Source of the DNA: Lachnospiraceae bacterium
Lineage (GTDB): Bacteria > Bacillota > Clostridia > Lachnospirales > Lachnospiraceae
Direction of reading: 5' to 3'
DNA: 64,000 nucleotides
Assembly: GCA_017453065.1 (NCBI GenBank)
Contig: JAFTKW010000014.1
Coordinates: 62,001-126,000, forward strand
Made by a program: the position numbers and the translations under genes. The notes beneath the pieces were generated by a model. The model was not told the origin of the DNA. It searched no databases and worked only from the letters and a program-made list of their open reading frames with translations. This document shows, one piece after another, positions 44,414 to 52,369 of the stretch (position 1 is the stretch's first letter; each line of letters opens with the position of its first letter).

Positions 44414-44442
44414 AGTATACCTTGAAATGCCTTTGCAGACAA
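44414..44442 (-). promoter_or_regulatory. Sigma-A-like promoter of sigK unit
   Basis: Minus strand: TTGTCT, a 17-nt spacer, TATACT. A small dyad (ATACT-TAT-AGTAT) covers the -10. No convincing sigma-E motif is seen in the 104-nt gap. Confidence 0.6.
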
Positions 44443-44454
44443 GAAAAAAGCATT

Positions 44455-45594
44455 TTACGACAGTAAAAAATCAGCCATTACATAGTTGCTCACATCTAAT
44501 CCCTTTTCTGTTAGCCGAATCTGCTCATCCACTGTCAGCAATCCATCTTTTTGGTGTTTGGAAAGCACTTTGCCATATACCTCTCTAACAGAAACTCCAA
44601 AGGTCTCTTCAAACTTCTTTACGCTCACTCCCTCCACCAGACGGAGTCCCAGAAACATAAACTCTTCCATCTGCTCCGATACAGAGAGCGTCTGCTTCGC
44701 AGACAAAGGCATTTTGTTTGATATGCGCTCCTGATAAGCCTGCATCTCAGACTCGTTTGACCACCTGTTGTTGTCAATCAAAGATGCTGCTCCAAGCCCC
44801 AATCCCAAATAGTCTCCTCTAGTCCAGTATACGCAGTTGTGTTTGCATTCATAGCCCGGCAGAGCATAATTGGAAATCTCATACCTGTCATATCCCTTTT
44901 TGCGCAGCACTTCCAAGGTTAAAGCGTACATTCTGCGCTCTTCCTCTTCCTCTGGAAGCGTAACCTTTCCCTGCTCTACCCATTCGCACAGCGGGGTTCC
45001 CTCCTCCACAATCAGACTGTACGCCGAAATATGTGTTGGTCTAGGTGTTAAATTTAATACCTTTTCAAGGGACATCAAATAACTCTCCCAGGTTTGTCCT
45101 GGCAAAGCTGACATCAAATCAATGTTTATGTTTTCAAAACCCGCCTCCTGGGCGGCACTGTAGGTGGAAAGAAATTGATCATACTTGTGGATACGTCCAA
45201 TCGCTAAAAGTTGTTCGTCCACAGCCGATTGAAGCCCTATGCTAAGCCTGTTGATGCCGGCCTTGCGGTAGGAAATCAGATTGGAAAGGGTTGCCGTTCC
45301 TGGGTTCACTTCCATAGATATCTCGGCATCCTTTGCTATAGAAAAATGTGCACAAAGACTTTCCATGATTCGAGACATGGTCTGACCGTCCAAAAGACTT
45401 GGGGTTCCTCCTCCAAAGAAAATAGTTTGCACTTCATACTCTTTGTAGGAGGGTGCTTCTAAGTCTATCTCAGCCAAGAGTATCTCCACATAGTCCTTCA
45501 CTTGCGCCTCATCTGCCTGAAAAGACAAAAAATCGCAATAATGACATTTACGAACGCAAAACGGAATGTGGAGATACAGGCTTAATGGTTTCAT
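44455..45594 (-). CDS. hemW: Radical SAM heme chaperone HemW
   Basis: 379-residue radical SAM protein, related to but distinct from oxygen-independent coproporphyrinogen oxidase. The cluster motif CVRKCHYC is near the start (LYLHIPFCVRKCHYCDF). GGGTPSLL and EVNPGT follow, with the HemN C-terminal domain after. The next cluster-binding cysteine of true HemN is not evident, favouring HemW, a heme-trafficking protein. It sits 29 nt after lepA, the usual Firmicute neighbour. Confidence 0.92.
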   Translation of the reverse strand: MKPLSLYLHIPFCVRKCHYCDFLSFQADEAQVKDYVEILLAEIDLEAPSYKEYEVQTIFFGGGTPSLLDGQTMSRIMESLCAHFSIAKDAEISMEVNPGTATLSNLISYRKAGINRLSIGLQSAVDEQLLAIGRIHKYDQFLSTYSAAQEAGFENINIDLMSALPGQTWESYLMSLEKVLNLTPRPTHISAYSLIVEEGTPLCEWVEQGKVTLPEEEEERRMYALTLEVLRKKGYDRYEISNYALPGYECKHNCVYWTRGDYLGLGLGAASLIDNNRWSNESEMQAYQERISNKMPLSAKQTLSVSEQMEEFMFLGLRLVEGVSVKKFEETFGVSVREVYGKVLSKHQKDGLLTVDEQIRLTEKGLDVSNYVMADFLLS

Positions 45595-45623
45595 GGGAAT
45601 ATCCTTTGTTGCAATGCATTGGT

Positions 45624-47438
45624 TTATTTGTTGTCTAACTTCAGAACACTCATGAATGCTTTCTGAGGGATTTCTACGTTGCCAATCTGACGCATACGCT
45701 TCTTACCCTCTTTCTGTTTTTCAAGCAGTTTTTTCTTACGTGTGATATCGCCACCGTAACACTTGGCAAGTACATCCTTGCGCATTGCCTTAACGGTTTC
45801 TCTGGCAATAATCTTGCCACCAACTGCTGCCTGAATTGGAATTTCAAACAAGTGTCTTGGAATCTCTTCCTTTAACTTTTCGCACATCTTACGGCCTCTC
45901 TCATAGGCACTGTCTGCATGTACGATAAAGGAAAGAGCATCCACTTCTTCTCTGTTAATCAGAATATCTAATTTCACAAGGCTGGACTGCTCGTAGCCCT
46001 TCAGTTCATAGTCAAAGGATGCATATCCCTTGGATCTGGATTTCAGTGCATCAAAGAAGTCGTAGATAATTTCGTTCAGTGGAAGTTCGTATTTGAGCAA
46101 GGCTCTGGTCTCTTCCATATATTCCATGCCCAGATAGCGACCTCTTCGCTCCTGACAAAGTTCCATAATGGAACCGATAAACTCCGTGGTAACCATAATT
46201 TCTGCACTTACCACTGGCTCTTCCATAAAATCAATCTCCGCAGGGTCTGGCAGGTTGGATGGGTTGGTCAGTTCAATGACTTCTCCATTGAGCTTGTGCA
46301 CCTTATAGATAACACCTGGCGCTGTTGTAACCAAATCCAGGTTGTATTCTCTCTCCAAACGTTCCTGTATGATTTCCAAGTGAAGCAATCCTAAGAAACC
46401 GCATCGAAATCCAAAGCCAAGAGCAATGGATGTCTCTGGCTCATAGTGAAGAGCCGCATCATTTAACTGCAGTTTTTCCAGTGCATCTCTAAGGTCTGGA
46501 TACTTTGCTCCATCCGCAGGATACATACCACAATACACCATGGAGTTTACTTTTTTGTAACCAGGAAGTGGCTCACTGCATGGTCTTTCTTCATCAGTGA
46601 CGGTATCTCCCACTGCGGTATCTTTTACATTTTTAATGGAAGCAGTGAAATAGCCTACCATACCAGCAGACAACTCTTCACATGGAATGAACTGTCCTGC
46701 ACCGAAGTAGCCAACTTCCACTACATCTGCCTTGGCACCAGTGGCCATCATGCGTACCTTAGTGCCCTTTTTGATGGTGCCTTCCATAATACGACAAAAC
46801 ACAATAACACCCTTGTAAGAATCATACAGGGAGTCAAAAATCAGCGCCTGCAAAGGGCCCTCTGGATCTCCCTTTGGTGCTGGAATCTTGTGTACCACCT
46901 GCTCAAGTACGTCCTCAATTCCTATGCCATTCTTGGCAGAAATCAAAGGAGCATCGTGTGCTTCTAAACCAATCACATCTTCAATTTCCTCAATGACACG
47001 GTCTGGTTCTGCACTTGGCAGGTCAATCTTGTTAATTACTGGGAATACATCCAAATCGTGGTCCAGCGCCAAATATACATTGGCCAAGGTCTGCGCTTCA
47101 ATACCCTGTGCAGCATCCACCACCAAGATAGCCCCATCACAGGCTGCCAGTGCACGGCTGACTTCATAGTTAAAGTCCACATGTCCTGGAGTGTCGATCA
47201 GGTTGAAGATATATTCCTCTCCATCTTTTGCTTTATATACAATACGCACTGTCTGCGCTTTGATGGTAATACCTCTCTCACGCTCCAAGTCCATATTGTC
47301 CAAAATCTGATCCTGCATTTCTCTGCTGGTCAGAAGTCCTGTTTTTTCAATGATACGATCCGCAAGGGTTGATTTGCCATGGTCGATATGTGCCACGATA
47401 CAAAAATTACGAATCTTACTCTGGTCTATTTTGGCCAT
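45624..47438 (-). CDS. lepA: Translation elongation factor 4 (LepA)
   Basis: Ribosome-bound GTPase of 604 residues. G1 is AHIDHGKST, the switch region is [14 protein letters not shown]3 is DTPGHVDF and G4 is NKIDLP. The C-terminal domain unique to LepA ends [20 protein letters not shown]. Length is normal. It follows spoIIP by 54 nt, and no separate promoter is evident. Confidence 0.98.
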   Translation of the reverse strand: MAKIDQSKIRNFCIVAHIDHGKSTLADRIIEKTGLLTSREMQDQILDNMDLERERGITIKAQTVRIVYKAKDGEEYIFNLIDTPGHVDFNYEVSRALAACDGAILVVDAAQGIEAQTLANVYLALDHDLDVFPVINKIDLPSAEPDRVIEEIEDVIGLEAHDAPLISAKNGIGIEDVLEQVVHKIPAPKGDPEGPLQALIFDSLYDSYKGVIVFCRIMEGTIKKGTKVRMMATGAKADVVEVGYFGAGQFIPCEELSAGMVGYFTASIKNVKDTAVGDTVTDEERPCSEPLPGYKKVNSMVYCGMYPADGAKYPDLRDALEKLQLNDAALHYEPETSIALGFGFRCGFLGLLHLEIIQERLEREYNLDLVTTAPGVIYKVHKLNGEVIELTNPSNLPDPAEIDFMEEPVVSAEIMVTTEFIGSIMELCQERRGRYLGMEYMEETRALLKYELPLNEIIYDFFDALKSRSKGYASFDYELKGYEQSSLVKLDILINREEVDALSFIVHADSAYERGRKMCEKLKEEIPRHLFEIPIQAAVGGKIIARETVKAMRKDVLAKCYGGDITRKKKLLEKQKEGKKRMRQIGNVEIPQKAFMSVLKLDNK

Positions 47439-47492
47439 CTGTTTTCCTCACTTTGTCTGATCTGTTTGCAATACATTATTTTAACAGAATTT

Positions 47493-48662
47493 CTACTCTC
47501 CTGACAAGACCATATGTAAAATATGAGCCAAGGGCTCGCAGGTATTCATCGCCTGCTCCACTGTATTATTGGAGTCCCCCAGTTCAATCAGCAAGGTTTT
47601 GGGTTTAAGATGCATGTTGTAACGGTACCCCTTTAGGTATATCTTGCGAGTTAGTCCAGGATAATATTGTCCCGCCTTGACCTGCACCTGAAAAGAAAAG
47701 GAAAGGTTATCTGCCAAATTCGGATTCTCCAGATATTTGATACTTCCAGTTTTACGATTGTAGCTCATTCCATTAAAGAGCATAAAGGTAGCACATTCCT
47801 TGCCATCCATTTCTATCATTCTGCTAACCCCTTTTACTCCCGCATCTCTGTGCAAATCAATGACTACTTGAATACTAGGGTTTTCTTCAAGAAGTTTCTC
47901 TATTTTTGGTAATGCCACTGCATAAGCGTCATCTCGAAATGTGTCATACTCCTCCGTGTGATGCAGTACGCTGTATCCATATGCTGTCAGCAATTCTGTC
48001 AACCTTTCTCCTACCCCCACAATTGTATCTTCTCTCACTCCAGATCTGGAATCCGCAAACGCTTCCTTGGAATGACTGTGATATACCAATATCTGATAAG
48101 GGCCCTGGCTCTTGTCTATTGTCATATCCTTACTCAACAATACATCCAAATTCAGCTGCTGGGCATTACTACTTGTATTGGCATCAATAGCATAAAACGT
48201 GGCTATCAGATTTTTATATTCCTTCAACGCCTCCCAGTCGTAGTCCGTCTGCTTTTCATGAGGCACAAATCCGCCACTTGTATCTCCCTGAGCCTGCTCT
48301 TCTTCCACCCCTTCTATATACGAATGAGGAAGTTGCTGTGGTTGCTGTGATCCTTGAACTTCTTGTTGTTCCGTTTTAGAATCAGACGCTTCTTGCTCTC
48401 TAGCAGCCTGATTCTCTGCCCACATCTCATCCTCTATTCCCCCCTGAATCTGGTTTTCCGCTTCAAAGGCTTCCAACAACTCTGCTTCTACACTTATGGT
48501 CTCTTCGCCGTCCGCCAAAGACTGATTTTCTAGCATAAAGGCTTGTACCAACTCCGTATCATATGTCGCCAAACTGTCCGATGCACTTCTTGATTTCCCT
48601 ATATATACAGCAAGTCCTAAGACAAACAAATACAGATATCGTTTCCAAATACGTTTCTTCAC
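47493..48662 (-). CDS. spoIIP: Stage II sporulation protein P (SpoIIP)
   Basis: Peptidoglycan hydrolase (amidase and endopeptidase) of the SpoIID-M-P engulfment machine; 389 residues. One N-terminal membrane helix (about 8-25) is followed by a long acidic, Gln/Glu-rich stretch (30-140). The C-terminal SpoIIP domain has ILVYHSHSKEAFADS, VIDLHRDAGVKG and KTLLIELGDSNNTVEQA, which hold the zinc ligands and catalytic Glu of the amidase fold. It follows gpr by 40 nt, the standard arrangement. Confidence 0.94.
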   Translation of the reverse strand: MKKRIWKRYLYLFVLGLAVYIGKSRSASDSLATYDTELVQAFMLENQSLADGEETISVEAELLEAFEAENQIQGGIEDEMWAENQAAREQEASDSKTEQQEVQGSQQPQQLPHSYIEGVEEEQAQGDTSGGFVPHEKQTDYDWEALKEYKNLIATFYAIDANTSSNAQQLNLDVLLSKDMTIDKSQGPYQILVYHSHSKEAFADSRSGVREDTIVGVGERLTELLTAYGYSVLHHTEEYDTFRDDAYAVALPKIEKLLEENPSIQVVIDLHRDAGVKGVSRMIEMDGKECATFMLFNGMSYNRKTGSIKYLENPNLADNLSFSFQVQVKAGQYYPGLTRKIYLKGYRYNMHLKPKTLLIELGDSNNTVEQAMNTCEPLAHILHMVLSGE

Positions 48663-48702
48663 ATTTACACCTCTACCTATTTATATGAATAGGAAAAGTG
48701 CT

Positions 48703-49587
48703 TTATTCCACCTCTGAAAGTTCCCCGGGATCCAGCGCCAGATTTAGTCCTTCCGAAATAGTAAAACTTAATCTTTTAATCACGCCATCAATATCTTTGC
48801 TGGTCACATACATATTGCTCAGTTCTCCGAAACAAAACTCTTCTCCAAGAGATTTTGGATTTTGTCCCAGCGCATCCACCACTATAGTCGCCGCATCCAC
48901 CACGGTTGGCACTCCAATGGCTATGACCGGAATCCCCATACTTTCCTTGGTAAGTGGACTTCTATGATTTCCCACTCCCGACCCCGGCTGAATTCCTGTA
49001 TTGGTAATTTGAATCGTACGATTGAGCCTTTTGGTGCTTCGCGCCGCCAAGGCATCAATTACCACCAAGAGATTGGGCTTCGTCTCTTCCACCACGCCCT
49101 TGATAATCTCCGCCGCATCCATGCCCGTTCTGGCTGTCACTCCAGGCTCCACGCAACTAACACTGTTGACTGCACCGTTTTGAAAAGCAGCCTTTCCGTA
49201 AGTCTTGACCACGTGTCTGGTTACAAACAAATTGTCTACCACATGAGGGCCTAAAGCATCCGCCGTTACATCACGATTTCCAAGCCCCACCACCAAAACA
49301 GACAATTCTTCCTCTGGCATCATAGTTCGTAATTGAATGGCCAAAGCCCTTGAAATTTCTCTGTGATAATCTTCATCTGGCTCTACCATATTTGGTGCTT
49401 CTATGGTAATATAGTGTCCCATGGGTTTTTCCAACACCTTGGCTGCATTTTTGGTGTCAATGATAACTTTCGTGACTCGTATATTGGTCTCTGGATTGAA
49501 ATCTTCTTCCACATTCACCCCATACAAGCCTGCTTCATTTTCGCTGACACTCTCTTTTGCCTCCAAGGCCAAATCTGTTCTAACCAT
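48703..49587 (-). CDS. gpr: Germination protease GPR
   Basis: Protease that degrades small acid-soluble spore proteins at germination; 294 residues. It starts with a short pro-region (VRTDLALEAKESV). Conserved segments: VVGLGNRDVTADALGPHVVD, the ARTGMDAAEIIKGVVEE block, and GIQPGSGVGNHRSPL. It is made as a zymogen that cleaves itself. The gene opens the gpr-spoIIP-lepA-hemW run and is divergent from rpsT. I could not find a clear sigma-F/G promoter in the short upstream region. Confidence 0.95.
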   Translation of the reverse strand: MVRTDLALEAKESVSENEAGLYGVNVEEDFNPETNIRVTKVIIDTKNAAKVLEKPMGHYITIEAPNMVEPDEDYHREISRALAIQLRTMMPEEELSVLVVGLGNRDVTADALGPHVVDNLFVTRHVVKTYGKAAFQNGAVNSVSCVEPGVTARTGMDAAEIIKGVVEETKPNLLVVIDALAARSTKRLNRTIQITNTGIQPGSGVGNHRSPLTKESMGIPVIAIGVPTVVDAATIVVDALGQNPKSLGEEFCFGELSNMYVTSKDIDGVIKRLSFTISEGLNLALDPGELSEVE

Positions 49588-49645
49588 CGGAAAATACGCC
49601 CTTTCATTGTGCTATATCTTTTTTAGAAAAACGAGAAAAAATCTA

Positions 49646-49674
49646 TTGACATTGTTTCCCTCTTCCACTAAAAT
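49646..49674 (+). promoter_or_regulatory. Promoter of rpsT
   Basis: Perfect TTGACA, a 17-nt spacer, TAAAAT. It is one of the strongest promoters in the window, as expected for a ribosomal protein gene. Confidence 0.85.
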
Positions 49675-49685
49675 AATACACGTAT

Positions 49686-49723
49686 GTTTACATTAGTCGT
49701 CCGTGTCTGGCTATAATGTAACA
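49686..49723 (+). other. Stem-loop in rpsT leader
   Basis: TGTTTACATTAG can pair with CTATAATGTAACA with two small bulges, in the 80-nt leader before rpsT. In E. coli S20 represses its own translation through leader structure; whether this hairpin does so is unknown. Confidence 0.4.
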
Positions 49724-49764
49724 TTTTCTTTTCAAAAAACAGACTATTTATAGGAGGTGTGATT

Positions 49765-50028
49765 ATGGCTAACATTAAATCCGCAAAGAAGAGAATTCTT
49801 GTAACTGCAACAAAGACAGAAAGAAATAAATCCATCAAATCTGGCGTTAAGACTGCAATTAAGAAAGTATACGTTGCAATCGAAGCTGGTGACAAGGCTG
49901 CAGCACAGGCTGCATTGCAGGCTGCTACAAAGGAAATCGATATCGCTGCTAAGAAGGGCGTTTACCACAAAAACAACGCTTCTAGAAAAGTATCCCGTAT
50001 CGCTTCTGCTGTAAACCAGATGGCTTAA
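49765..50028 (+). CDS. rpsT: 30S ribosomal protein S20
   Basis: 87-residue basic helical protein of the 30S subunit, starting MANIKSAKKRI. It ends with the conserved helix VYHKNNASRKVSRIASAVN. TAGGAGGTG lies 6 nt before the ATG. It is the only plus-strand gene here, divergent from gpr as in Bacillus. Confidence 0.98.
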   Translation: MANIKSAKKRILVTATKTERNKSIKSGVKTAIKKVYVAIEAGDKAAAQAALQAATKEIDIAAKKGVYHKNNASRKVSRIASAVNQMA

Positions 50029-50070
50029 TAGCAATTTAAATTAGAATGAAGGCGCTTCTGCTGGCGCTAC

Positions 50071-50110
50071 AAAAAGCACCCATACCGTCATGTGGGTGCT
50101 TTTGTTTTGT
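50071..50110 (+). terminator. Rho-independent terminator of rpsT
   Basis: Perfect stem AAAAGCACCCA/TGGGTGCTTTT with a short loop, followed by TTTTGTTTTG, about 45 nt after the rpsT stop. Confidence 0.9.
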
Positions 50111-50132
50111 CCAAAAAAAAATACAAATTATT

Positions 50133-50271
50133 AGCACCGAACATAAACTTTTACGGCACGCTCTCGCTACGAATTGAACGTAGCGGTACTAAGTTCGCCA
50201 TCGAACTTCGTTCGCTTGCTCACTAAGGACCGACGTCCAATAAGTACCTATAAAAGTTTATGTTCGGTGCT
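50133..50271. repeat. 139-bp highly structured palindromic element
   Basis: The ends are a perfect 21-bp inverted repeat (50133-50153 with 50251-50271, beginning AGCACCGAACATAAAC). Inside are three further hairpins: CGCTACG/CGTAGCG (50165-50185), AAGTTCG/CGAACTT with a 4-nt loop (50191-50208) and GGAC/GTCC (50227-50238). GTACT/AGTAC (50186-50190 with 50243-50247) encloses the last two. The whole can fold as a multi-branched RNA on either strand. It lies between the convergent rpsT and the TPM gene, and T-runs flank both sides. It resembles a MITE-like or REP-type intergenic element, or an elaborate bidirectional terminator. Confidence 0.75.
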
Positions 50272-50308
50272 TTGCTTTTTATCGTTTTCTGCTAAGCCAC
50301 ACTAGTTT

Positions 50309-51202
50309 TTAGCGTCTGCGGCTTCCACCGCCGTGGCTACGTCCACTGCTACTTCTGTGGCCGCCGGAGCGTCCACCGCCGCCACTTCTTCCTCCACCAG
50401 AGCTAGAACTGGTCTCAATTCGAACACTGGTCACGTTCTTGGTAATGAAATCATCTCTGTTTACAATAAATCGAGGGGTAAACGCTGCCTCATCCACGTA
50501 TGTATCTTTGGTGGTCGTTTTCTTACCCTCTGAATTTTTCATATGAATCACAATAAAGATAATCGCTGGAATCACTGACACAATAAACAGTGTCATTACG
50601 CTAAAGCTAGCGGTTTCATTGCTATTGTATGTAGGGGACAAATGTTTTGCCACGGTATCTACATAAGCCAAATAAGCTTTGTATGGGTTGGATTCCACAC
50701 GATAGTACACCGCATCCAGCACTTCATCCACCATGCGGTCTGTGTACTTAATGTAAGCATTGCCTGCCGTAGAGAACTTGGTTCCTTTTTCCCCCTCGTA
50801 CCAGTTGTCTACCAAGATTACACCGTCGCCCATCTCTTCATCATATCCATAGAGACTATAATCATAAAAATCATCTGCATAAGCGGTAATCGCTTTGTCC
50901 CAATAATAATCGGTGTTTTCATAGCCATACATGTCAAGCACGGATTCGTTCAATGTAACCAATACTACATCGTGATAAATATGGCTTTCCACCTGTGCAA
51001 TGTACTGACGCAAATTGTCTTCTTCCTCATCTGTCAGCACATCAGCATAGTCATATACACGCTCTATAGGAGCGTTGTTGTTTCCTCTTTCCACGGGTTT
51101 ATTAGATTTCAACATATATCCGATACCAAGCACAAGAGTGATAACGGCACAGATTCCAAAAAGAATAAACCCTATCTTAAAATAATTAAAATACTGTTTC
51201 AT
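50309..51202 (-). CDS. TPM-domain membrane protein with Gly/Ser/Arg tail
   Basis: 297 residues. A signal anchor at about 10-30 is followed by a TPM (Psb32/MOLO-1-type) extracellular domain: VYDYADVLTDEEEDNLRQYI, VILVDNWYEGEKGTKFSTAG. A second membrane helix lies at about 203-220. The cytoplasmic tail ends in a striking Gly/Ser/Arg run (GGGRSGGGGRSGGHRSSSGR) followed by more of the same. TPM proteins are envelope proteins of varied roles, including photosystem repair in plants. Here the function is unknown. It is encoded 13 nt after a zinc-ribbon membrane protein. Confidence 0.85.
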   Translation of the reverse strand: MKQYFNYFKIGFILFGICAVITLVLGIGYMLKSNKPVERGNNNAPIERVYDYADVLTDEEEDNLRQYIAQVESHIYHDVVLVTLNESVLDMYGYENTDYYWDKAITAYADDFYDYSLYGYDEEMGDGVILVDNWYEGEKGTKFSTAGNAYIKYTDRMVDEVLDAVYYRVESNPYKAYLAYVDTVAKHLSPTYNSNETASFSVMTLFIVSVIPAIIFIVIHMKNSEGKKTTTKDTYVDEAAFTPRFIVNRDDFITKNVTSVRIETSSSSGGGRSGGGGRSGGHRSSSGRSHGGGSRRR

Positions 51203-51215
51203 ACACCTACCACCC

Positions 51216-52202
51216 TTATATAATACTTAAAACAAAACGAAGCATTAAGCCTATGGAAAAAATAAGTCCAAACACGGTTGCACCATAGCCCATCACCTTG
51301 GCTGGCACAATTGGAACCTTGCCGACTATTTTTCCAGTCTGGCCGTTTACATGAAACTGGTAGGTCTGATCCTTGTATCTATAACTATAAATCCACACAG
51401 GAAGCAATGCATAGTTCAAATCGGTGCGCTCCGCTGTCACAAATTCTTTTGCTGGTCTTCTATGGGTATAGCCCACGATGCTCTGGTAAATCATATCCAT
51501 GGTATTCTTCTTCGCCTTTTCTTTGGCTCTGTACTCCATGGTATCTGCACTCTGATTGTATTTCTCCGCGAAAAAGCCAGACATATAATCTGCCTTAAAC
51601 GCTTCCAAGGCCTTGTAATCGTATGGCTCCATCAAATCCATAGTAGAATCTGGCAGTGCATCAGATGCATCCACTGGCATCTTGTCAAAAGCCACTTCAA
51701 ACTCACGCACCACATGATACACAGAAGTCTCTGTATATCTGCGATCTCCAGAAGTCCAACTTCTCACCTTGGTGCATTCCCCATCGTAAAGACCATGAGC
51801 GGTATAATCATACATCCAAAATGGCACATACATACCCTGCATACCATCCAACTTTGCTTCTGAAAAGAAATCAGAAGGTGCAAAAATGCTGGACTTAAAC
51901 TTTTCACGAATGGATTTTTTCACAGCCTCTTTGGATACCTTAAATGGCAAAATCAAATGCGGTGCATACTCGCCTTCCACTCGCTCGTCAAAAATCAGAT
52001 AGTTCTTGCAGTATGGACACTGACTGGCCGATGTATAGTCATTGATATGAATCTCACCGCCACAGTTGGAACATACCTCAATCCCCTGTCTGGCATCGGA
52101 TACCTCTTGGCAATCTTCACCATCACAGTAAGGGCAGAACATTTTTTCTTTGTCAGGGCTATAAATCACATTGCCCCCACAGTTCTTACACTTAAAAATC
52201 AT
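51216..52202 (-). CDS. Zinc-ribbon membrane protein
   Basis: 328 residues. Two zinc ribbons open the protein: CKNCGGNV...CPYCDGED (5-30) and CSNCGGEI...CPYCKNYL (44-70). A mixed alpha/beta domain follows with Trp/Tyr-rich segments (GMYVPFWMYDYTAHGLYDGE; YALLPVWIYSYRYKDQTYQF; HVNGQTGKIVGKVPI). A single membrane helix closes it (about 305-325). Such TFIIB-type zinc-ribbon proteins are common in Firmicutes, often beside TPM proteins, and have no settled function. Its own promoter lies upstream, and it is the first gene of a two-gene unit. Confidence 0.8.
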   Translation of the reverse strand: MIFKCKNCGGNVIYSPDKEKMFCPYCDGEDCQEVSDARQGIEVCSNCGGEIHINDYTSASQCPYCKNYLIFDERVEGEYAPHLILPFKVSKEAVKKSIREKFKSSIFAPSDFFSEAKLDGMQGMYVPFWMYDYTAHGLYDGECTKVRSWTSGDRRYTETSVYHVVREFEVAFDKMPVDASDALPDSTMDLMEPYDYKALEAFKADYMSGFFAEKYNQSADTMEYRAKEKAKKNTMDMIYQSIVGYTHRRPAKEFVTAERTDLNYALLPVWIYSYRYKDQTYQFHVNGQTGKIVGKVPIVPAKVMGYGATVFGLIFSIGLMLRFVLSII

Positions 52203-52261
52203 ACTCCACCTCTAAAAAAATAAATTGTAAAATCCAAACCCTTTCTGAATTTCACGAAGAT

Positions 52262-52290
52262 ATTATAACAAAATACGACAATGTTCGCAA
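52262..52290 (-). promoter_or_regulatory. Promoter of zinc-ribbon/TPM unit
   Basis: Minus strand: TTGCGA, a 17-nt spacer, perfect TATAAT, about 60 nt before the start codon and just downstream of the lipoprotein gene terminator. Confidence 0.75.
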
Positions 52291-52294
52291 TGCA

Positions 52295-52334
52295 AAGCAC
52301 CTCTCAGATCAATCAAATGATCCAAGAGGTGCTT
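52295..52334 (-). terminator. Terminator after the lipoprotein gene
   Basis: Stem AAGCACCTCT/AGAGGTGCTT with a second inner stem GATCA/TGATC, a strong 40-nt hairpin 36 nt after the gene. The U-tract on the minus strand is weak (TTTGCATT). Confidence 0.75.
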
Positions 52335-52369
52335 ACCTTCTTTTCCCTATATCATTTTACATGGAATAA

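Noticed and set aside
49588-49645. Sigma-F/G promoter for gpr
   Set aside because: No match to the expected -10 and -35 elements could be found in the short upstream stretch.
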